Below are positions 16,412 to 24,289 of a DNA stretch of 64,000 bases, in pieces. Every line of letters starts with the position of its first letter. The first letter of the stretch is position 1. The translations under genes and the position numbers were made by a program. The notes beneath the pieces are model-generated. The model had not been told where the DNA came from. It saw only the letters and a list, made by a program, of their open reading frames with translations, and did not search any database. This DNA is from Gemmatimonadota bacterium (lineage in GTDB: Bacteria; Gemmatimonadota; Gemmatimonadetes; Longimicrobiales; Gaopeijiaceae), in assembly GCA_022827345.1 (NCBI GenBank), contig JAJDTB010000032.1, positions 248,001 to 312,000 of the forward strand. The letters run 5' to 3'.

Positions 16412-19400
16412 CTATTCCCTACGCAGCAGGCGCTCCATGTCATACACCCGGCCGCCCTGCAAGACCACCTGCACTTCGCGCGTGGCGCGGATGTCGGCCA
16501 GCGGATCGCCGCCCACGACCACCAGATCGGCCAGCGCGCCGGGGGTCACCGTCCCGAGCACACCCTCGTACCCCAGCGCCCGGGCCGACTCCGAGGTGGT
16601 GGAGCGGAGCACGTCGACGGGGCGCATGCCGCCGTAGCGGACGAGGGCCTCCATCTCGGCCTGCAGGCTGAGCCCGGCGGGGTTGATCGGCGCATCGGTG
16701 CCGACCACGACGCGCCCGCCGGCCTCGTGGACCCGGCGCGGCAGCGACGACATGTCCCCGGCGAGGCGGCGGGCAAGCGCCATGTCGGCGGGTGCGCGGG
16801 CCGCGACCGGCGCCCAGGGAAAGAAGGTCTCGACGCGGGGGTCGTCGAAGAGCGTGGGATCCTCGGCGGTGAGCAGGCCGTAGGCGCCGTAGATGCCGAC
16901 GGTGGGAGTGAGCGTCATTCCGGACGCCGCGAGGAGGTCCACGACATCGCCGTAGCTGCGCGACAGCTCCGAGATCTTGGTGGAGTAGCCGCGCCGGCTG
17001 GTGCCGCGCACGTGTTCGACGCCGTCGGCGCCGAAGGCCACCGCCGGGTAGAGTTCGTGGGACGTGACGGGCAGCCCGAGGGCGTGGGCCTCGGCGACCA
17101 CGCGCTTCTGCACGGGATCCGCGAGCCGCACGTAGGTCTTGATCAGGTCGTAGCCCAGTTCGCGGGCGCTGGCCATCTCCAGATCCACCTGCGCCGAGGC
17201 CCCCAGCGCCGGGGCGCCGGGGTAGTAGATGCGGCTGCCGTCGATGGTCCCCCCGGTGCCGAACCAGCGCGGCGCGATCCGTTTCCCCGATTCGCCCGCC
17301 TCCCGCGCCTCGGCGATCTCGTAGGGGTCGCACGCCGGACACCGGACCGCCGTTACGCCGTACGCGAGCCACAGCCGGCCGGTCTGCTCACCCGCCGACA
17401 GGCCGCCGTGTGCGTGCATCTCGATGAGGCCGGGCATGACGACGCTCTCGCCGGCGTCGACGACCCGGTCGGCCGTGCGGGAGGGATCCCGGTCCGCCAC
17501 CTCCACGATCCTGCCCGCGTCGATGACGATGTCGACGTCCCGCCGCAGGGCATCGGCCTGCCCGTCCCAGAGCGCACCGGCCCGGATCAGCACGGATCCC
17601 GGCGGCGGCGCCCGCTCCCAGGCCAGCTCCAGCGGGATCTCCTCGATGGCGCCCCCGTGCAGGTCGACCCGGCGCAGCCGCGCACCGGAGAGGTGGACGA
17701 TCGACCGCGAGTCGCCCGACCAGGTGGGGTCCGCCGCGGCGTCGTTGGTGAGCCGCCGGGCGACGGTCGCGGCCGCGTTCCCGTCGGCGTCCAGCGGCAC
17801 CGTCCATAGCACGCCGTCGGAGACGTACGCCATCCAGGACCCGTCGGGGGAGCGCACCGGACCGTCCGTACCCCTCGTCCCGACGGACAGCCCCGGCAGG
17901 TCGAGGAACCGCTCGCGCACCTGGATTGCCGACTCGTGGCACACAGACCCCCAACCGCTTGCCGCGGGCATTGCCGGAGCCGCCGGCAGGACCAGCGCCC
18001 GGTTCACGCCCTCGCGGAAGCGGTCCGAGTACCGCCAGTGGGCGGAGGTGACGACCGACATGCCGTCCGGGGACCACGAGGGCCGCCCCGCGCCGTTCAG
18101 CCCGGAACGGATCACGCGCACCGCTCCCGTCGCGAGGTCCAGCACGTTGATCCCCGTCTGATAGCCCGTCCCGGAAAATGCGATGCGCCTCCCGTCGGGG
18201 GACCACGATGCGAGGGTGGCGCCGGCGCCGTCGGTCACGCGCTCCACCGCGCCGCTGGCGGTGTCCCACACGTGCAGATCCAGCTGACCGTCGCGGTCCG
18301 ACGAGAAGGCCAGCCGGGAACCGTCGGGCGACCACGCGGGGTCGGTCTCGACCCAGGGATCGTCGGTGATCCTCTCGGAGGCGCCGCCGAGCGTGTGGAT
18401 CCAGAGGTCGCCCAGCGCCGAGAAGGCCACGCGCGCGCCGTCCGGCGACACCGCGGGAGACACGATGCCGCGGACGGGAAACGGTCCCCGAGCCGTGAGG
18501 TCACGGGCCCTGCGCGTGTACGGCTCGCGATCGAGAGCCACCGTGCCGGTGAAGGGGATGTCCACGGGCGGGCCGCCGCCGGCCGCGCGATACCGGATCA
18601 GGCCGTCGCCGGTGTAGTAGAATCCCTCGCCCGTCACGGCGGGCCGGAAGGGGAATACGTCCTCGTCTTCGCCGGTCAGGATTTCGCCTATTGCGTCGTC
18701 CTCCGCCTCCCGGACTGCCCGCGGATCGCCCGCCTGCGGATCGACCCCCCGCATATCGACCACCCGAAGCACCGAGCGTCCCTCGCCGACGGCGTTGTGG
18801 ATCAGCGTCGCTTCATCGTCGGACCAGGCGGGCGCATTCACCTCCCAGCCTGCGGACGCGGCGACCTGCCGCGCATCGCCGCCGCCGTCACCCGGGCTCA
18901 CCACCCAGACCTCCCCCGCCCCCCCCTCGCCCGACGCCGCATAGGCGATGTCGTCGCCGGAGGGCGACCAGGCGGGACCGTACTCGCTCCCGGGAGCGCC
19001 CGTCACCTGCTCGACCGCGCCGTCCGACAGACGGACCGTCCAGATGTCGTAGCTGCCCGCGCGATCGGAGCTGAAGGCGATCCGGCCTCCGCGGGGCGAC
19101 CAGTGCGGCTCGCGGTGGTCGTATGGGCCGCGGGTGTGCTGCCTGAGCTCCGACCCGTCCGCCGCCACGCTCCAGATGTGGTAGTTGCCGTCCCAGTAGG
19201 CCTGGAAGGCGATCCGCTCGCCGTCGGGCGACCATGTCGGCTGCCGCGCGTCGCCCAGGGGGTCGGTCAGCGGCTCCGCCCGTCCACCCCCGGATGGCAT
19301 GACCCAGATGCGTCCCACCAGGTCGAAGGCGAGCGCGGCGCCGTCGGGCGAGAGGGCCACGGCGATGTTGGTGCCCTCGGTCAGCGTCACTTCCCGCGTC

Positions 19401-19501
19401 CCCGCCTGCGCGAATGCGGGCGCTGGAGCGACGGATGTTGCGGCCACACTCGTGACAAACAGTCCCAGCACGCTCGACAGTACTTTATGTGAATACTTCA
19501 A
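16412..19501 (-). CDS. Exported TolB-type beta-propeller fused to amidohydrolase
   Basis: 1,029 residues. TTG at 19501 is the start that gives the full signal peptide (about 1-32, ending PAFAQ); an internal GTG ten codons later is the alternative. Residues about 40-620 hold a long series of WD40/PD40 propeller repeats (WSPDGERIAF, WSPRGGRIAFSSDR, WSPDGSRLAFSSDRDG and more). Residues about 640-1,025 are an amidohydrolase: metal-binding HAH at about 694-696, KTYVR, SHEL, VEHVRG, and GTDAP. Both halves have intact motifs, so this is a real fusion as seen in related bacteria, probably periplasmic and acting on peptides or cyclic amides; substrate unknown. An inverted repeat overlapping a TTGACA -35 sits upstream. 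Confidence 0.88.
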   Translation of the reverse strand: MKYSHKVLSSVLGLFVTSVAATSVAPAPAFAQAGTREVTLTEGTNIAVALSPDGAALAFDLVGRIWVMPSGGGRAEPLTDPLGDARQPTWSPDGERIAFQAYWDGNYHIWSVAADGSELRQHTRGPYDHREPHWSPRGGRIAFSSDRAGSYDIWTVRLSDGAVEQVTGAPGSEYGPAWSPSGDDIAYAASGEGGAGEVWVVSPGDGGGDARQVAASAGWEVNAPAWSDDEATLIHNAVGEGRSVLRVVDMRGVDPQAGDPRAVREAEDDAIGEILTGEDEDVFPFRPAVTGEGFYYTGDGLIRYRAAGGGPPVDIPFTGTVALDREPYTRRARDLTARGPFPVRGIVSPAVSPDGARVAFSALGDLWIHTLGGASERITDDPWVETDPAWSPDGSRLAFSSDRDGQLDLHVWDTASGAVERVTDGAGATLASWSPDGRRIAFSGTGYQTGINVLDLATGAVRVIRSGLNGAGRPSWSPDGMSVVTSAHWRYSDRFREGVNRALVLPAAPAMPAASGWGSVCHESAIQVRERFLDLPGLSVGTRGTDGPVRSPDGSWMAYVSDGVLWTVPLDADGNAAATVARRLTNDAAADPTWSGDSRSIVHLSGARLRRVDLHGGAIEEIPLELAWERAPPPGSVLIRAGALWDGQADALRRDVDIVIDAGRIVEVADRDPSRTADRVVDAGESVVMPGLIEMHAHGGLSAGEQTGRLWLAYGVTAVRCPACDPYEIAEAREAGESGKRIAPRWFGTGGTIDGSRIYYPGAPALGASAQVDLEMASARELGYDLIKTYVRLADPVQKRVVAEAHALGLPVTSHELYPAVAFGADGVEHVRGTSRRGYSTKISELSRSYGDVVDLLAASGMTLTPTVGIYGAYGLLTAEDPTLFDDPRVETFFPWAPVAARAPADMALARRLAGDMSSLPRRVHEAGGRVVVGTDAPINPAGLSLQAEMEALVRYGGMRPVDVLRSTTSESARALGYEGVLGTVTPGALADLVVVGGDPLADIRATREVQVVLQGGRVYDMERLLRRE

Positions 19502-19527
19502 AAGTCACTTGCCCCATGCGTTTACAC

Positions 19528-19549
19528 TGACACATGACATAGTGTCAAC
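19528..19549 (-). promoter_or_regulatory. Inverted repeat overlapping a possible -35 upstream of the propeller/amidohydrolase gene
   Basis: TGACAC-N8-GTGTCA (19528-19547), just before the TTG start at 19501 and overlapping the stop of the preceding gene. On the minus strand it includes TTGACA (19549-19544). The matching -10 is weak (TGTAAA), so promoter assignment is tentative. It is a different sequence from the CATTACA palindromes. Confidence 0.35.
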
Positions 19550-20267
19550 GCTCATTCATCCAGGTGACCAGCGCGTCCTGCGCCACGATGAGGACGTGTC
19601 CCTGACCCGGCACGATGTCCAGGGTCACCTTCGCCCCCGCCTCCTCCAGGCGCCGGGCGGTGGTCTCGGAACCGGTCACCCAACCGGAATCGTCTTCGCC
19701 GACCATCAGCCACACGGGGATGCCGGCCAGCGGGGCCAGCGACTCCTCTTCCGTGTAGCGCCCCGGCATGGCGATGATCCCGTGCACCCGGTCGGGCGTG
19801 GCGAGCGCTGCATGGAACACGCCGATCCCGCCCGCCGACGCGCCCGTCAATACGATGTCGCCGGCCGCCCCCACGAAGTTCGAATCGATCCAGTCGAACA
19901 CGGCGTTCATGACGTTCGCGCCCCCGGTGGCCATGCCGGGTCCGTAGACCTCGACCCCGACCACCGCGTACCCGGCGGCCGGAGCCGCCTCGTCCCAATA
20001 GGAATCGAGCAGGCTCAGGACGAGTTCCGAATCGCCCCGCCCCCACGGGAAGGCTACGACCACCCCCCGGGCCGCCACCGACGGACGCAGCACGGCGATG
20101 TTGACCACGTCGCCCGTCGCCATGGTCAGCGGAATCCACTCCACGACCTCGGGTTCCACGGGCCCGGTCGTGTCGCCGGCGCCGCAGGCAAGCAGCAGGG
20201 CGACGAGAAGCGCCGGGGACAGCCGCCTGCGCGGCGCCCCCGCCGCCCCTCGCACAGCCGTGCTCAC
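19545..20267 (-). CDS. Alpha/beta-hydrolase lipoprotein
   Basis: 240 residues from a GTG at 20267 with GGAG 5-6 nt upstream; an earlier in-frame GTG at 20279 lacks this. Lipoprotein signal with an ALLLAC lipobox, so it is membrane-anchored on the periplasmic side. The fold is a small dienelactone-hydrolase/prolyl-oligopeptidase-like hydrolase: nucleophile in GASAGG (Ser about 144), acid in VGEDDSG, and His in PGQGH close to the C-terminus. Substrate unknown, perhaps an ester or small peptide. It lies 19 bp downstream of the choice-of-anchor B gene, likely one operon. Confidence 0.8.
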   Translation of the reverse strand: MSTAVRGAAGAPRRRLSPALLVALLLACGAGDTTGPVEPEVVEWIPLTMATGDVVNIAVLRPSVAARGVVVAFPWGRGDSELVLSLLDSYWDEAAPAAGYAVVGVEVYGPGMATGGANVMNAVFDWIDSNFVGAAGDIVLTGASAGGIGVFHAALATPDRVHGIIAMPGRYTEEESLAPLAGIPVWLMVGEDDSGWVTGSETTARRLEEAGAKVTLDIVPGQGHVLIVAQDALVTWMNER

Positions 20268-20286
20268 GCCGTCTCCCACGGCGCCG

Positions 20287-22680
20287 TCACGGAATCAGGT
20301 TCCGCCGCGCCGTGTTCCTCACGATGAACAGGCCGTCCCCGGTGCTCGTCATGACCACCACGCCGCTCTCGAAGTAGGGGTAGTTGCTCCACGAGGCGCC
20401 GCCGTAGGGCGAGTTGTCGAAGTAGGCGATCTCGACCGGATCGGTGCGGTTGGTGATGTCCAGGATCCTCAGCCCCGCGCCGTAGTTCGACTGGTACATC
20501 AGGTTGTCGCGGATGTAGAGGTTGTGGTCGGTGTCCGGGGTGCTGGCGATGTACTCGCCGGCCAGGATCGGCTCGTCGAGGTCCTCGACGTCCCAGATCA
20601 GGGTGCGGGTACCTTCGACCAGTCCCTGAGGCTCGTCTCCCTCGTCGTTCATGTAGAAGAAGCGGTGATCCTCGGTCAGCCACCCCTGATGGGCGTAGGC
20701 AACGGCCGGGTAGTCCTGGACCGCGACCGAGACGGGGTTGTCCTTGTCGGTCACGTCGCTGATGCTCAGCGCGGTCTCGTTGGAGCCGAGGCAGATCTCG
20801 CGGCCCTGGTAGTCCTCGTCGGGGCCGTGATAGTTCACGCACTGCGCGTCGTGGGAGTAGCCGGTGCCGCGGCGGCCGGACCGGTTGTCGAAGAAGCACC
20901 CCGCAAAGGTGGGTTCGGAGGGCTCGCTGAGGTCCAGCATGTGCAGTCCGCCGCCGCAGGTCTCGCCGCCGCCGCTGCTGCCCACCACGTATGCGAAGCC
21001 GGTCCCCTCGTTGATCACGATATTGTGGGCGCTGGCGATGCCGTCGTAGTAGAAGTCCGGCTCGAAGGTCTCCGGTTCGCCGTCGAAGTCGCGCAGGCGC
21101 CGCAGATCGAACACCTGCACGCCGTGCTGGTTCGCGCCGTCGGCCACGATGTAGGTGTGGTCCCGGTAGACTTTCATGTCGCGCCAGACGCTGCTGCGCG
21201 AACCCGGCGTCTTGGGAAGGTCGCCGAGCATGACGGGGTTGTAGGGGTCGGTGAGGTCGACGAAGGCGGTCCCGTCGGTGCGCCCCACGATCGCGATCTC
21301 GCGGCCGGTCTCGGGGTCGGTCCAGCCCCAGATGTCGTTGAGCCGGGAGCCGCGTCCGCCGGCCATCTCATTGATCGGCAGGAAGGAGATGATGTTGACG
21401 TTGTCGCACTCGTAGCCCGAAGCATCGCCTTCGACGCAGGGGATCTCGTCGTCCAGGCCCACGATGGCCGGGAGTCCGCGGTGGTCGCCGATCATGAGGT
21501 CGCCCGGCGTCCAGTCTCCCGCCGTGCCGCGCTCCGCGATCACCGCGCCGCCGGCCCGGCTGTCGATCCCGCCGGCCCCGACGACGGCCAGGTCACCCTC
21601 GACCGTCACCGAACTGCCGTAGGATGCGTTGTCGGCGAGGTCGTCGTTGGTCGAAATGGTCGCGCCGCTCCAACCCGACCCGGCGTCGTGCGCGAAGTGA
21701 TGGATCGCGCCCTTGCCGCCGTTCGCGCCCGGAGCGCCGACCCACACGTCGTCGCCGTCGAACCCCAGGGACGACCCGAACCGGTCGCGGCCCTGGGACC
21801 GGAACGGCCGCAGCACGCTGCCGGGTACCCACGCACCCGAGCCGTCCAGGGTGAAGGTCACGGCCGCACCGACCCCCTGCCCCGCGGCGGGCGCTCCGAC
21901 GAGCGCCAGCTGCCCCCGGACCGCGATCGTGCTCCCGAACCCGCTCCGCTCGCCGAGATCCACCGCGGCCTCGAGCCTGCCCCGCGGGCTCGGCCGGCCC
22001 GACATCGGGTCGAGCCGGAATGCGAACACCTCGATCGGCGCGTCGCGGCTCGGGGCCGTCGTCGCGAGCAGGGTCGATCCGTGGAGGGCGACCGATGTGC
22101 CGAAGCCGGGCATGGCGCCGTCGGGCGTCGCCTGCCCGCTCCCGGTCCACGCGTCACCGTCGGAAGCAAAGACGTAGACGGCCCCCGCCCCCTCGTTCTG
22201 TCCGGGAGCGGAGATCACGGCCACACCCTGCCCCAACGCCACGGCCGCGCCGAACGCGGCGTCCTCGTCGAGGCCTGCGGCGGACAGGCGCGCCACCTCG
22301 GTCCACGCGCCCGCCGCGTTCCTGCGATAGACCATTGCGGCGCCGCGGCCGCCGTCCCAGCCCGGAGCGCCGATGACGACCGTGCCGCCGTGGGCGTCGA
22401 GCGCGCGGCCGAACCCGTCGGGCGCGGCGGTCAGGGGGGACACGGTCAGCCTCCCCGCCTCTTCCCAGCCGCTTCCACCGCGGGCGTAGACGTAGACGAT
22501 GCCCGGCAGGGTCTGGTTGCCGGGCTCGCCGACGAGTACCTGGCCGTCCGCCACGGCCGAGGTGCCCCCGAACTGCTGGGCAGCGAGCCCGGGTGCGGCG
22601 GCGAGGATGAACATCAGGGCAAAGGCGGCCGGCAGGGCCGGCGGGCATGCGGGCAGGGCGTTTCGACGGAGGAACTTCAT
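20287..22680 (-). CDS. Exported choice-of-anchor B family protein with FG-GAP-like repeats
   Basis: 797 residues from ATG at 22680, preceded by AAAGGA about 10 nt upstream. Signal peptide about 1-35 (ending LAAQQ). Residues about 40-400 contain repeated FG-GAP-like units (GTVVIGAPGWDGGRGAAMVY, VAVISAPGQNEGAGAVYVF, DVWVGAPGANGGKGAIHHF). Residues about 440-790 match the choice-of-anchor B/LVIVD-type propeller: NDIWGWTDPETGREIAIVG, TAFVDLTDP, HGVQVFDL, SHDAQCVNYHGPD, LYIRDNLMYQSNYGAGLRI. Extracellular or surface, ligand unknown. The open frame continues upstream to 24207, but that part runs antisense to the PLP-enzyme codons and is Arg-rich shadow. Confidence 0.87.
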   Translation of the reverse strand: MKFLRRNALPACPPALPAAFALMFILAAAPGLAAQQFGGTSAVADGQVLVGEPGNQTLPGIVYVYARGGSGWEEAGRLTVSPLTAAPDGFGRALDAHGGTVVIGAPGWDGGRGAAMVYRRNAAGAWTEVARLSAAGLDEDAAFGAAVALGQGVAVISAPGQNEGAGAVYVFASDGDAWTGSGQATPDGAMPGFGTSVALHGSTLLATTAPSRDAPIEVFAFRLDPMSGRPSPRGRLEAAVDLGERSGFGSTIAVRGQLALVGAPAAGQGVGAAVTFTLDGSGAWVPGSVLRPFRSQGRDRFGSSLGFDGDDVWVGAPGANGGKGAIHHFAHDAGSGWSGATISTNDDLADNASYGSSVTVEGDLAVVGAGGIDSRAGGAVIAERGTAGDWTPGDLMIGDHRGLPAIVGLDDEIPCVEGDASGYECDNVNIISFLPINEMAGGRGSRLNDIWGWTDPETGREIAIVGRTDGTAFVDLTDPYNPVMLGDLPKTPGSRSSVWRDMKVYRDHTYIVADGANQHGVQVFDLRRLRDFDGEPETFEPDFYYDGIASAHNIVINEGTGFAYVVGSSGGGETCGGGLHMLDLSEPSEPTFAGCFFDNRSGRRGTGYSHDAQCVNYHGPDEDYQGREICLGSNETALSISDVTDKDNPVSVAVQDYPAVAYAHQGWLTEDHRFFYMNDEGDEPQGLVEGTRTLIWDVEDLDEPILAGEYIASTPDTDHNLYIRDNLMYQSNYGAGLRILDITNRTDPVEIAYFDNSPYGGASWSNYPYFESGVVVMTSTGDGLFIVRNTARRNLIP

Positions 22681-22925
22681 GGCTCGGAGGTCCTTTCTCT
22701 TGCCTGTGCGTTTCGTGCCTGTGCGTCTCCTGCCGGCGCGACCGGGCGCCGGCGGGGACAGGTGACGACACAAGTATGGTGCGGAGTCAGCCGCGCGAAC
22801 AGACCGCGGGAGGTGCCCGCCGGCGGCACCGGCACCGCGGAGCTCTCTCCGCTGGACAGGAGCACCGCAGACCAGCCCGGATGCAACGCCTTGGGAATGC
22901 AGCGGGGACTTATTCCACGGACTGC

Positions 22926-24125
22926 TCAGGCGAGCACGCGGGCGAGATCCTCGCACAGGTCCGCCGGATCCTCCAGGCCGACCGACATCCGGAAGATCCC
23001 GTCCCCGGCGTACGCCCGATAACTCTCCAGCGCATCGCCACGCAGGCGGAAGGAGGTCTCCATCAGCGAGGGCGTGTCCATCCAGAAGATCAGGCTGCGG
23101 TGGTGCCCCAGAGAGACCGCGTAGTGGATGACCCGCAGCCGCCGCGCCATCTCCTCGGCCAGCGCGGGTCCGTCGTCCACCTGGAAGGTCAGCATCGCCG
23201 AGAAGTTGTCCATCTGGCGCCGGGCGAGGTCGTGCTGCGGGTGCGACGCCAGCCCGGGATAGATCACCCGCCCGACGCGCGGATGATCCTCCAGGAAGCT
23301 GGCGACCGCCATGGCGTTCTCCTCGTGCGCCTTCATGCGGATCGGAAGCGTGGCCGCGCCCCGCATGATGAGCCAGGCGTTGAAGGGCGAGAGAATCCCG
23401 CCGTAGTGGATCGCCGCTTCGAGGCGCAGCGCCGCGATGTCCTCCCTGCTTCCGAGCACCGCGCCGCCCACCGCGTCGCCGTGCCCGCCGATGTACTTGG
23501 TGAGCGAGTGCATGACGTAGTGGGCGCCCAGCTCGAGGGGACGGGTCGCAACGGGTGTGGCGAAGGTGGAATCGACCGCCACGCGGATTCGGGGATGCGC
23601 CGCGGCGATCTCCCCGACGGCCTCGAGGTCGGTGAGCCGCACGATGGGGTTGGCGGGGGTCTCCAGCCAGATCAGCCGGGTTTCGGGGCGGATGGCGGCC
23701 TCCACGTTCAGCGGGTCGGAGGCGTCCACGAACGTCGCGTCGATCCCCATGCGGGGGAGCGTGTCGCGGCCCAGCTCCGCCACGCCGGCGTAGTTGGTGT
23801 CGGACATGATGACGTGGTCGCCGGCGCTCAGCAGCGAGAAGAGCACGCCGGCCGCGGCGGCCATACCGGAGCCGAAGCAGAGACAGGCCTCGGCGCCTTC
23901 CAGCGCGCAAAGCTTGGCTTCGAGCTGCGCCACGGTGGGGTTCGACCAGCGCGTGTAGAGATAGCCCGACTCCTCGTCGAGGTCGTGGGCGGAGAAGCCC
24001 CCCGCCTCGCGCGTGACGAAGGTGGAAGACATGACCAGGTTGGGCGCCGAGGCTCCGGTGGCGGGGTCCGGGGACTCGCCGGCGTGGATCGCGGCGGTGC
24101 GGAGGCGGGGGGTGGGCGGCTTCAA
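22926..24125 (-). CDS. Cys/Met-metabolism PLP enzyme (cystathionine gamma-synthase / methionine gamma-lyase family)
   Basis: 399 residues. The start is TTG at 24125, supported by AGGAGGGAA about 9 nt upstream. Fold-type I PLP enzyme of the trans-sulfuration family: YTRWSNPTV (substrate/PLP tyrosine), CFGSGMAA, DSTFATPVATRPLELGA, and the PLP lysine in SLTKYIGG (Lys210). It could be a gamma-synthase in methionine synthesis or a gamma-lyase; sequence alone does not decide. It is separated by 245 bp from the next gene and is divergent from the S9 peptidase. Confidence 0.88.
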   Translation of the reverse strand: MKPPTPRLRTAAIHAGESPDPATGASAPNLVMSSTFVTREAGGFSAHDLDEESGYLYTRWSNPTVAQLEAKLCALEGAEACLCFGSGMAAAAGVLFSLLSAGDHVIMSDTNYAGVAELGRDTLPRMGIDATFVDASDPLNVEAAIRPETRLIWLETPANPIVRLTDLEAVGEIAAAHPRIRVAVDSTFATPVATRPLELGAHYVMHSLTKYIGGHGDAVGGAVLGSREDIAALRLEAAIHYGGILSPFNAWLIMRGAATLPIRMKAHEENAMAVASFLEDHPRVGRVIYPGLASHPQHDLARRQMDNFSAMLTFQVDDGPALAEEMARRLRVIHYAVSLGHHRSLIFWMDTPSLMETSFRLRGDALESYRAYAGDGIFRMSVGLEDPADLCEDLARVLA

Positions 24126-24242
24126 GGCTGGGTTCCCTCCTGGGGGCGACGGCTGGCACGGGCGGACGTGGCTGAGCGACTATGGTAACATTGTGGGGCG
24201 GCAACACCGTCCTGCGCTGAAGTCACAGGGGCCGGCGAGGGA

Positions 24243-24280
24243 CTTTGTCGGCCAAATCCGGTCATTTCTGGCCGACAAAG
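24243..24280 (+). promoter_or_regulatory. Hairpin covering the ribosome-binding site of the S9 peptidase
   Basis: Perfect 12-bp arms CTTTGTCGGCCA (24243-24254) and TGGCCGACAAAG (24269-24280) with a 14-nt loop. The Shine-Dalgarno AAGGG (24278-24282) begins inside the right arm, 7 nt before the ATG at 24290. Folding would hide the site; as DNA it could also be an operator. Seen directly; the regulatory role is inferred. Confidence 0.55.
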
Positions 24281-24289
24281 GGACCGACC

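Noticed and set aside
22681-24207. N-terminal extension of the choice-of-anchor B frame (reads as a 1,306-residue protein)
   Set aside because: The extra part is Arg/Gly/Pro-rich, antisense-frame shadow of the PLP-enzyme gene; the signal peptide begins at 22680.
24126-24289. SAM-type riboswitch before the cystathionine-synthase-family gene
   Set aside because: No SAM-I or SAM-II core pattern seen on the minus strand; only a normal AGGAGG before the TTG start.
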